Shown here: one piece after another, positions 54,464 through 62,450 of the stretch
How the letters are laid out: the number at the start of each line of letters is the position of its first letter
Numbering within the stretch: position 1 is the stretch's first letter
DNA from: CAVYWD01 sp963772225
GTDB lineage: Bacteria; Myxococcota; Myxococcia; Myxococcales; UBA5297
Reading direction: 5' to 3'
NCBI GenBank assembly: GCA_963772225.1
Contig: CAVYWD010000003.1
Location: 248,001-312,000, forward strand
DNA length: 64,000 nucleotides
Made by a program: the position numbers and the translations under genes
Notes under the pieces: generated by a model
What the model was told of the DNA's origin: nothing
The model's input: the letters and a program-made list of their open reading frames with translations, nothing else
Databases searched by the model: none

Positions 54464-55546
54464 TCACGCCAACCTCTTCCCCGACTGCCGCAACAGCCAC
54501 AGAAATACCGGCCCGCCGATGAGCGCGGTGAGCACGCCCACCGGCGCCGAGGTCCCGAGCGGCTTGAACAACAGCCGCGCTGCGAGGTCGGAGAGCACCA
54601 GGAAGAGCGCGCCTCCGACGGCCGACGCGGGCAGGAGCACCCGCTGATCCGGCCCGAGCCACAGCCGGAACAGGTGCGGCACGATGAGCCCGACGAACCC
54701 GATGAGCCCCGAGACCGCCACCGCCGCGGCCACGCACAGGGAGGTGGCGAAGAAGAGCGCTCGCCGCGCGCGGTCGACCTCCACGCCCAGCGAGGCCGCG
54801 CCTTCGTCGCCCAGCGAGAGCAGGTTCAGCTCCGATGCCCGGTAGAAGATGGCCGCGAGCCCCAGCGCCTCGAAGGCGAGCACGCCGGCCACCGCGGGCC
54901 ACTCCGGGTAGTCGAGCGCCCCGGCGAGCCAGTAGACCAGGTCGCCCAGCCGCTCGGGCGGGGAGAGGGCCTTGATGAACGTGATGGCCGCCGACGCGAG
55001 GGCGTTGAACACCACGCCGGCGAGCAGCGCCGCGTAGGTCGAGAGCCGCTCGCCGAAGCGCCCCGCGAGGTAGACGACCGCCGTGGCCAGGAAGGCGCCG
55101 GCCAGGGCGGCCAGGGTCGTGGGCGAGCGCGCGAGAATGCCTCCGGCGATGACGTCCAAAGGCGGCGCCAGGTGCCCGGCGAGCGCTCCCAGCCTCTGGG
55201 CCAAAGCGCCGCCCCCCAGCGCCAGCGAAAGCGTTCCGCCGAGCGCGGCGCCCCCGGAGACGCCGAGCACGAAGGGGTCGGCCAGCGGGTTGCGCAGGAG
55301 CGCCTGCAGCGCGCACCCGGAGGCCCCGAGCGCCGCTCCGACGATGGCCGCGAGCAAGACGCGCGGCAGCCGCAGGTCCACCAGCACCACGCGGTCTCGC
55401 CCTGCGCCCGCGAGCGCCGCGGAGAGGCTCAGCGGCGACTCGCCCAGAGCGCAGGCGAGCGCGCCGGCGAAGAGGAGCAGCGCCCCGAGCCCTGCCAGGA
55501 CCGCGAGCCGGCGGCGCCAAGGGAAGAGCTCGCGCGCCGGCGTCAT
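54464..55546 (-). CDS. FecCD-type ABC transporter permease (BtuC/HemU-like)
   Basis: A 360-residue permease with about ten membrane helices. Typical FecCD features are LRLPRVLLAAIVGAALGASG, CALQALLRNPLADPFVLGVSGGAALGG and the L2 ATPase-coupling loop LLSLGDEGAASLGVEVDRAR, then VSGLIGFVGLIVPHLFRLWLGPD. It moves an iron chelate, heme or cobalamin across the inner membrane. Its start overlaps the binding-protein stop by four bases (ATGA). No ATPase gene follows; the only candidate in the window is at 13.4 kb. Confidence 0.92.
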   Translation of the reverse strand: MTPARELFPWRRRLAVLAGLGALLLFAGALACALGESPLSLSAALAGAGRDRVVLVDLRLPRVLLAAIVGAALGASGCALQALLRNPLADPFVLGVSGGAALGGTLSLALGGGALAQRLGALAGHLAPPLDVIAGGILARSPTTLAALAGAFLATAVVYLAGRFGERLSTYAALLAGVVFNALASAAITFIKALSPPERLGDLVYWLAGALDYPEWPAVAGVLAFEALGLAAIFYRASELNLLSLGDEGAASLGVEVDRARRALFFATSLCVAAAVAVSGLIGFVGLIVPHLFRLWLGPDQRVLLPASAVGGALFLVLSDLAARLLFKPLGTSAPVGVLTALIGGPVFLWLLRQSGKRLA

Positions 55547-56427
55547 CGCGGCGCCCCGGGGTGCAGGGCGGCGAAGAGCTCCTCCACCGCGTCGGCGATG
55601 CGCGGGCCGGGGTGGAACAGGCTGGGGCTGGCCACGGCCAGCCGCGCCTCGGCGAGCCCCGGGAGCTTGAGCAGCCGCTCGCGGGGCGGGTCGCGCACGT
55701 CGGCCGCGTCGACGATGACTTGTGGCGCGGCGCCGGACGCGAGCTCGGCGCTCAAGACCGGGTACGGCGAGCGCACGTCGGCGGCGGCGTTCAGGCCGCC
55801 CGCCTCGGCCAGGAGCGCGTCGCCGAAGCTCCCGGGCCCGGCGGCGACCAGCGGGTCCCAGTCGTAGACGATGAGCACCTTCGGCTTCGGCAGCGCCTTG
55901 GCCCGCGCGCGCACCGCCTCGATGCGCCGGCGCGCCTCGGCGGCCAGGGCCGCGCCGCGAGGGCCGAGATTCAGCGCCTGTCCGATGGTCTCGAGACCTG
56001 TCAGGACCTCGTCCTCGGACGAGAGGCGGACCGCCAGGATGGGCGTGCCGAGCTTGGCCATGCGCTCGACCGCGGCGCGGTTGCCGGGCGAAGGCTCGGC
56101 CAGGACGAGGTCGGGGGCGAGCGCCACCACCGCCTCGACCGACGGGTCAGTGTACCCCCCGATCCGCGGCACCGCGCGGACCTCCTTCGCGTCGTCGAAG
56201 CGGGTGACCCCGACGAGCCGCTCCCCGGCGCCCAACGCGAGCACCATCTCGGTGAGCGACGGGGCGAGCGTCACCACCCGCTTCGGCTCTGCGACCGGCG
56301 CTGGGCCCAGTCGGATGGGCGGGCGCGCGGGGGCCGCTCCGAGCAGCGCCGCCGCCAGGGCCAGGAGGGCGAGGGCGCGCAGAGGGCCGGCCTTCGCGGC
56401 CGAGGCGGTGGCAGGCCCTGTTCCCAT
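55543..56427 (-). CDS. Periplasmic cobalamin/iron-chelate binding protein (BtuF-like)
   Basis: A 294-residue class III binding protein. After a signal peptide it has RVVTLAPSLTEMVLALGAGERLVGVTRFD, the BtuF-type start, ADLVLAEP-like APDLVLAEPSPGN, and in the second lobe VLIVYDWDPLVAAGPGSFGDALLAEAGG and PQVIVDAADVRDPP. It delivers ligand to the FecCD permease encoded next. Vitamin B12 is the best guess from the similarity to BtuF, but heme or siderophore cannot be excluded. Its ATG directly follows the stop of the Cys-rich lipoprotein gene. No B12 riboswitch was recognised upstream. Confidence 0.88.
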   Translation of the reverse strand: MGTGPATASAAKAGPLRALALLALAAALLGAAPARPPIRLGPAPVAEPKRVVTLAPSLTEMVLALGAGERLVGVTRFDDAKEVRAVPRIGGYTDPSVEAVVALAPDLVLAEPSPGNRAAVERMAKLGTPILAVRLSSEDEVLTGLETIGQALNLGPRGAALAAEARRRIEAVRARAKALPKPKVLIVYDWDPLVAAGPGSFGDALLAEAGGLNAAADVRSPYPVLSAELASGAAPQVIVDAADVRDPPRERLLKLPGLAEARLAVASPSLFHPGPRIADAVEELFAALHPGAPR

Positions 56428-56718
56428 CTACTTCGCGAACGAGCAGACGCCGCCGTCGGGGGCGAGCGTGCCGTCGGGACAGCGGCAGCTCGCCGAGCTC
56501 GCGGTGCCTCCGTCGGGCGTGATGCACGACTGGCCGGTCGCGCAGACCTTGTTGCAGTCGCCGCAGTGGTTCGGGTCGGACGCGAGGTTGGCGCAGATGT
56601 CGTTGCCACAGGCCGTGTCGGTCGGATAGTTGCAAACGACGGCGGTCGCGCCGCAGGCGCCGAGCGCGGCAGCCGCCAGGGAGGCGGCGAGCGCGGCAGG
56701 TAAGAGGAGTCGGTTCAT
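56428..56718 (-). CDS. Small Cys-rich lipoprotein at the head of the importer operon
   Basis: A 96-residue lipoprotein with a lipobox ALGAC at about residues 19-23 and a mature part rich in paired cysteines (TACGNDICANLASDPNHCGDC, NKVCATGQSC). This is the DPNHCGxCxxxC pattern common in Myxococcota exported proteins. GGAGAG lies about four bases before the ATG at 56718. Its stop abuts the BtuF-like start with no gap, so it belongs to the same operon. It could be an outer-surface partner of the importer or simply a linked gene. No TonB-dependent receptor is nearby. Confidence 0.72.
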   Translation of the reverse strand: MNRLLLPAALAASLAAAALGACGATAVVCNYPTDTACGNDICANLASDPNHCGDCNKVCATGQSCITPDGGTASSASCRCPDGTLAPDGGVCSFAK

Positions 56719-57330
56719 CGAGCTCTCCAAGGGGCGCCCTTCCGAGCGCGCGGCGAGAGAATAGCCGGACCGGGCGCGGGCGACGTCCGAAAGATGCGCG
56801 GGGTGCCCCGCGGCCGGGGGGCAAGGCCTTCGAGCGGGCGCAGGGCCGCTTCTGGCCGATGCGGCCGCGGCGCCCTTCGGGGCTCGGGCGAGACTGCCCT
56901 GCCGGCTCCCCGGGGCGGGCGTTCGTTCGCCCGAGGGTCGCCGCCGGTCCCGCGCGCGAGGAAGGTGCTTCGAGCCTTCGATACCTCGCCCGCATGTGCG
57001 AAGTGGCGACTCGCGCTTCGCGGCGTTCGCGTCCGCGCGCTTGGCGCCATGGCGTCATCCAAATGTTGCAATGAGCGTCCGGTGCCACGATATAAAACCG
57101 CGAAAAGTCGGCCGTGGCCTCGGCCCGTATTGAGAATAGCTCGCCTTCAACGATGGGCGTCGTCGCCGCGGCGAGGCGCGTCGGTCCTTGCTGTCGGCTC
57201 GCGCCATCGCCTCGCGATGGAGCGGCGCGCTCGCTGCCGCGGCTTCGAGAAATCCTCGCGGAATCGGGCGAAAGATTAGGAATCGAGAGAAAGCGGTATT
57301 CCCAACTAATTGATGTCCATGGGAGCTTGT
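56719..57330. other. Divergent intergenic region, no supported gene
   Basis: About 610 bases between the importer operon (minus) and the phosphodiesterase gene (plus). The first 250 bases are very GC-rich; 57050-57330 is more AT-rich and probably holds the phosphodiesterase promoter. No frame is convincing, and I see no cobalamin riboswitch consensus. Confidence 0.4.
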
Positions 57331-60300
57331 ATGCGCGCGATGAGCAGATTGATGTGTCTTTCGTGGTTGGGGGTCTCGGCGCTCGCCGCCGGATGCACCG
57401 GCCCCACGGGTGCGACTGGCGCCACGGGTGCGACAGGTGCAACGGGCGCAACGGGCGCAACCGGAGCCACTGGATCCACGGGCGCAACCGGAGCGACGGG
57501 CGCCACGGGAGCCACGGGCGCCACAGGCGCCACAGGAGCCACAGGAGCCACAGGAGCCACAGGAGCCACAGGAGCCACAGGAGCCACAGGAGCCACAGGA
57601 GCCACAGGAGCCACGGGCGCCACGGGCGCCACGGGCGCGACTGGGGCTCCGGCCTCGGATTTCCCTCGCGCCGAGCACGTCCTGCTCATCAGCGTCGACG
57701 GTTTGCATCGGGAGGACCTCGCCCGGTTCGTCGCGGCCAATCCGACCTCGACCCTGGCGCAGCTGTCGGCGACCGGCGTCACCTATAGCAACGCCCGCAC
57801 GGTCGCCCCTTCGGACTCGTTTCCGGGCCTCCTGGCGCTGGTGACCGGCGGAACGCCGCGCTCGACGGGCGTCTACTACGACGACAGCTACGACCGCACG
57901 CTCTTCCCGCCGGGCAGCAACTGCGCCGGCGCCCCCGGCACCGAGATCCTCTACGACGAGAGCGTCGACGTCGATTCCAGCAAGCTCGACGGCGGCGGCG
58001 GCATGAGCCCGGCGGCGCTCCCCTTGGCGCTTGACTTCGCGGGCGGCTGCAACCCCGTCTACCCGCACCAATTCGTCAAGGTGAACACCCTCTTCGAGGT
58101 GGCCAAGCAGGCCGGGCTGAGGACCGCGTGGTCCGACAAGCACCCGTCCTATGACCTGGTGAGGGGGCCGTCCGGCGCCGGCGTCGATGACCTGTACACC
58201 CCGGAGATCAATTCCAACGCCTCGGGCGCTGGAGTGGTCAACGGCGTCGACCTCAACGCGGCATACGCCGCCTGCACCTCCGCCAACTCTCTGGGCGGGG
58301 CCAAGGTCACCGACTTCACCACCTGCCTCCCGACGGCGCTGGCCTACGACGACGTGAAAGTGCAGGCCCTCCTCCGGCAGATCGACGGCTTCACCTCCGA
58401 CGGCCTCGCCTCCGCGCCGATGCCGTCCATCTTCGGGATGAACTTCCAGGGCGTCAGCGTCGGCCAGAAGCTCCCGGTGGGCGGCTACTCGGACGCCGCC
58501 GGCACGCCGAGCGACGTCCTCGCGGCGGCGCTGGCGCACACCGACGCGTCGATCGGCAAGCTGGTCGCCGAGCTCAAGGCCACGGGTCACGACGCCTCGA
58601 CCCTGATCATCGTCACCGCCAAGCACGGCCAGTCCCCCATCGACCGCACCAAGCTGCGGATGGAGGCCCCCAGCGCGCACACGCCGAACGTGGTCGACCC
58701 GGCCGGCGTCGTGCAAACCGTCGTGCCTTCGCTGGGGTCGCAGGGCGGCGGCTTCGTGATGACGGACGACATGGGCATCGTCTGGCTGCAGGACAACGCC
58801 AAGACGCCGGCGGTGCTCGCGGCGCTCAAGGCCAACGCCGCGGCGATCGGCGCCGACGACAACGCGAACAACCTGTTCAGCGCCAACCTCGTCTCGGGCG
58901 CGGAGCTCGTCTCCACCTTCGGCGACCCGACCTCGAGCTCCGACCCCGTCGCGGCGGCGCGCGCGCCGGACGTCTTCATCCAGCCGAGCGCCGGGGTCGT
59001 CTACTCCTCCAGCAGCAAGAAGATCGCCGAGCACGGCGGCGCGAACGCCGCCGACAACCAGGTGGCGCTGCTCGTCTCGTGGTCGGGCGCGACGGCCGGC
59101 ACCGTGTCCACCCCGGTCGTCACGACCCAGGTGGCGCCCACCATCCTCCTGGCGCTGGGGCTGGAGCCGTCGCTCCTTCAGGCGGTCCAGAAGGAGTCGA
59201 CCGAGGCGCTGCCGGGCCTCCCGCAGCCGACGCTCGAGCTCAGCCACCTGACCGACCCGGTGCCCGCGAAGATCCAGGGCGGGCCCTGGACCCTGACCCA
59301 GCTCGCGGCGGGTAACCCGAGCGTCCAGACGACGCCGCCCTACCTCGCGGCGGGCACGGGCGTGGACGTCTCGTGGGACTACTGCGACCGGGCCAACGGC
59401 GGCGCCCTGACCCTCAACACCGCGAGCGCGCCGGTGGACATGCAGCCCTACTACTTCCCGCGCGTGTTCGGCAGCGGCGCCAACCTACGCGGCTTCTTCG
59501 ACTGGCGCCCGAAGGACATGAACGAGGCCATCGTGGCGGCGACCTCGAGCGACGGCGGGCGGACCTGGACCTACCAGGAGACGGCGCTGCGGCTCGACTC
59601 GACGTGCCCGGCGGACGCCACGCTGACCAACACCGCCTTCAGCTCCAAGCAGCTCGACAACGGCTATGGCCACCCCCACGAGGTCACCGTGGGCGGCGTG
59701 ACTCGGCTCTACGTCCTGGACCGGGCCGACGGCTCGTGGGGCCAGAAGGACTCCAGCATCGACAACCTGGGGCTGGTGGTGAACACCCTCGGCAGCGACC
59801 CGGCGCAGCCGCTCGCCGGCGTGCCCGCGACGGTGGCGACCCAGGACGCCTCGGGCGCCTACGCCCCCTATACGCCGACCCGGGTGGTCGGCCTCGTCAA
59901 GCCCGACGGCATCGTCTCGGTGGTGCCCGGCGCGAACCCGGTGACCGTCCTCTACGTCTCCAAGGCGAAGAACGGCGACAAAGAGCTTCCCCGCAGCGCA
60001 GCAGTGCGGCGCCCAGCCCTATCCCGCCACGGGCAGCACGACCGCCAAGTCGGCCAACCACGACGTCGTCACCCTGCGCCTCGCCAGCACGACGGACGGC
60101 ATCAACTTCACCGACCTCGGCGCGGTCGAGGGGCTCAATGACCCGACCACCGTCTCGTACCTCGGCATCCGGTACGCCGCGCCCAACGGCTCGATGATCC
60201 GGCTCGGGGTCCGGCCGCTACGGGCTCTTCTTCGCCGCCGGGAACTGCATGGACGCCGACTCCGACGCGTTCCACGCCATCGCCTACGCCGAGTCTTCGG

Positions 60301-60602
60301 ACCTCTTCCACTGGACCGTGAAGTACGGCATCGACAACCCCATCGCCTCCATCGAGCCCAAGACGTTCAAGCTCAACGCCTCGGACGCCGCGCCCACCAC
60401 GGTTCCGTCGAAGCGGCCGGTCGTCGGCGACGCGCTGCCGTGGTTCGCCGGCCGGGTCTACGCCCCTCAGGTCACGACCAACGGGGACGACACGCTGACC
60501 CTGACGTTCTCCGGGTACGGCGTGCAGAGCCCCAACAGCGACCTGCTCAACTACCGGCAGATCGGCAACGTCACCCTCAAGGCGTCGGCGGTGGTGGAGT
60601 AG
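57331..60602 (+). CDS. Lipoprotein type I phosphodiesterase/nucleotide pyrophosphatase with collagen-like stalk, two frameshifts
   Basis: About 1,090 residues once repaired. GGGAG lies five bases before the ATG at 57331. The signal peptide ends in a lipobox ALAAGC. About 25 Gly-Ala-Thr triplets form a collagen-like stalk. The alkaline phosphatase-superfamily domain follows: VLLISVDGLHREDLARF, nucleophile region APSDSFPGLLALVTGG, SDKHPSYD, ALAHTDASIGKLVAEL, IIVTAKHGQSPID and KIAEHGGANA. A C-terminal domain (LRGFFDWRPKDMNEAIVAA, YGHPHEVTVGG) looks like a beta-propeller-like module. Extra bases at 59979-59981 (A run) and 60207-60210 (G run) break the frame; corrected, it reads on to CMDADSDAFHAIAYAE and stops at 60602. 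The substrate is unknown. Confidence 0.82.
57405..57645. repeat. 9-bp tandem array encoding (Gly-Ala-Thr)n
   Basis: About 25 units of GGAGCCACA and variants (GGCGCCACG, GGTGCAACG) encode a collagen-like Gly-X-Y stalk. A central run of identical GGAGCCACA units shows recent slippage, while the flanks have drifted. Confidence 0.9.
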
Positions 60603-60615
60603 AGGGAAGTCGGCC

Positions 60616-60651
60616 GGGGCCGGGTGCGCGAGAGCCGCGCGCCCCGGCCCC
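60616..60651 (+). terminator. Strong GC hairpin after the phosphodiesterase gene
   Basis: GGGGCCGGGTGCGCG (60616-60630) pairs with CGCGCGCCCCGGCCCC (60636-60651) around AGAGC, 14 bases beyond the stop. It lacks a T tract, so it may act as a Rho-assisted or transcript-end hairpin. Confidence 0.5.
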
Positions 60652-60942
60652 GCCGAGCGTGCACCGGCGGCGCGAAAGCCGGAGCGAGCGCGGGTCCGTC
60701 GGGCAGCCCGCGGGGCCGCGGGAGCTCGTTGGACGAAGCCGCTCGCGGCGGCTGCGGGGCTGCGGGGAGGCGAGCTGACCTGGGGCGTTGACGCAGGCGT
60801 AGAGCGCCCGGCGCGGGCCCGCGAACGTTTCCCGATTTCCGGCGCCGCGCCGAAAAGGCGGGCCTGGCCCCTCGCGTCGAGCGGGTCGAGCGGGGACGGG
60901 CGCCGGCGAGGGTCGCGAGGAGCTCGGGGCCCGGAAGCGCGC
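60652..60942. other. Gap between convergent genes, nothing further seen
   Basis: About 290 bases of very GC-rich DNA between the phosphodiesterase and aminopeptidase genes. Frames here are Arg/Pro-rich shadows. Confidence 0.4.
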
Positions 60943-62178
60943 TCAAGGGCCTGACCGGGAGCTCGCCGCGCCGAGGGCCGGGCAGCCGCGGGCCGCCAGG
61001 CGATCGAGGACGGGGCCGAAGCTCTCCTGCTGTGGCCGCTCGAAGTCCGCCGGGCCGAGCGGGCGCAGCGCCGCGAAGAACCGCGGCCAGCTCCCGCCAC
61101 AGGCGAGGAGGAGCCGGTCGAGCTCCGCCCCCCCGGTGTCGTAGGCCCGGTAGCCGGCCAGGGAGGCGTTGTTGAGCGGGTGGCGCAGGTTCAGCTCCCG
61201 CTGGAGCTCGCCCAGGATGGCCGCCTTTCGGGAGCGCTTCGCCTCGGGCGTTTCGGCGGACCGGTACAGCGCGTCGAGCTCGGCGAAGGCGCGCTGCATG
61301 CGGGCGAGGTGCGCCTGCGAGCGCCGCTGCGAGTCCGCAAAGGCGCGCGTCTGAGGAGCCTTTGGCCCGTAGGCCTCGCGCAGGTACTCGAGCGCGAGCC
61401 GGTCGCCCGCGAAGCTCGCCAGGCTCTCGTCGAACGTGGACTGGCCCGGGACGTAGAGGGTCGCGTGCACGCTCTCGTGGAGGATGACGTCGGCGAGGTC
61501 GCCCGCGGCGTCCTCGTCGGGGGAGATCATGGTCGAGAGCACCGGGTCGCTGAAGTAGCCCAGCGTGGAGTAGGCGCTGGCGGTCCGCACGTCCACGTCC
61601 AGGCCTTCGTCTCGCCGCAGCGATTGGGCCATGCGCCGCGCGGCGCCCTCGTCGAAGAAGCCCAGGTACGGCACGCTGCCGACGAGCGGGAAGCGCCAGC
61701 GGCGGACGTCGAACGCGAGTGGCGCGCAGGCCTGGACGACCCACACCGCCGCCGGCCGATGGAGGTCGGTGTAGCGGCCGTAATTGCGAGTCGGGGTGAG
61801 CCCACGGTCCTGGCCGAATTCCTTGATGGCGGGGACCAGCATCAACAGGCCGCGCGTCCGCTCGGGGATCGCGCGGTCGCGCACCGCGACCTTCAGGCTG
61901 CGCGCGCCGTGGAGAAGGGCGTATTGCCCGCCGGCCGCCTGGGTGAGGTACGAGGCGGAGAAGCAGCCGGAGGCGGGCAGGGCCGCCAGCGCGAGGAGCA
62001 GGCGGGCGGCATTGGAGGGGGCGACGAAGCAGGCTCGCGCGCCGGGCTCGATGCGCCCCGCCTCTTCCGCGCTCTCGGTCCACGCGTCGGCGGTGTCCAG
62101 CGGCCGGCACAGGTCGGAGTGGGTGAGGCTTCGCTCGCCGGTCGCCAAGCTGCCGCCGATGATCTCCGAGCGACCCAT
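60943..62178 (-). CDS. Predicted aminopeptidase (COG4324), zinc metalloenzyme
   Basis: A 411-residue protein whose core matches the COG4324/Aminopep family: YLTQAAGGQYALLHGARSL, FGQDRGLTPTRNYGRYTDL, GSVPYLGFFDEG, DVRTASAYSTLGYFSDPVL and the zinc site DVILHESVHATLYVPGQSTFDESLASFAG (HExxH plus the downstream Glu). It is probably a periplasmic, lipid-anchored peptidase, because a signal-like helix with lipobox PASGC lies at about residues 58-73. That helix is preceded by about 56 unexpected residues. The ATG at 62178 nevertheless has an excellent AGGAGG about five bases upstream. Either the protein has an unusual cytoplasmic leader or an indel has fused two starts. Confidence 0.82.
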   Translation of the reverse strand: MGRSEIIGGSLATGERSLTHSDLCRPLDTADAWTESAEEAGRIEPGARACFVAPSNAARLLLALAALPASGCFSASYLTQAAGGQYALLHGARSLKVAVRDRAIPERTRGLLMLVPAIKEFGQDRGLTPTRNYGRYTDLHRPAAVWVVQACAPLAFDVRRWRFPLVGSVPYLGFFDEGAARRMAQSLRRDEGLDVDVRTASAYSTLGYFSDPVLSTMISPDEDAAGDLADVILHESVHATLYVPGQSTFDESLASFAGDRLALEYLREAYGPKAPQTRAFADSQRRSQAHLARMQRAFAELDALYRSAETPEAKRSRKAAILGELQRELNLRHPLNNASLAGYRAYDTGGAELDRLLLACGGSWPRFFAALRPLGPADFERPQQESFGPVLDRLAARGCPALGAASSRSGP

Positions 62179-62450
62179 GGAATCCTCCTGACTCGACTCT
62201 GTCGGCGTCGCCGGGCCCAGGACAACCTGCGCTCGGCGGCCCGGTTCCGCGATGGCGCGCCCGGAGGTTTGTCGCCTTGGAGAGGCCAAATTTCTCATGG
62301 TAACGTGACCCGTGCTTCTCGCGGCGCCCGGACCCGACCGGCATGATCCGTATCTCCGAACTGGAACAGAGCCGCCCACAACCAGCATTGCGCGCCGATT
62401 CGCTCGAGAGTCCTTGAGCCGCCGCCCTCACGTTCTCCGATGAGGCACCC

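Noticed and set aside
56719..57330. Possible cobalamin riboswitch upstream of the importer operon
   Set aside because: No B12-box-like core was recognised; a covariance-model search would be needed to claim one.
57405..57645. Regularly spaced repeats considered as a CRISPR array
   Set aside because: The unit is 9 bases, has no spacers, and keeps the reading frame of the phosphodiesterase stalk.
57055..59247. 730-codon minus-strand frame with a Cys/Gly/Ser repeat
   Set aside because: The repeat is the antisense image of the Gly-Ala-Thr array; no start support or domain.
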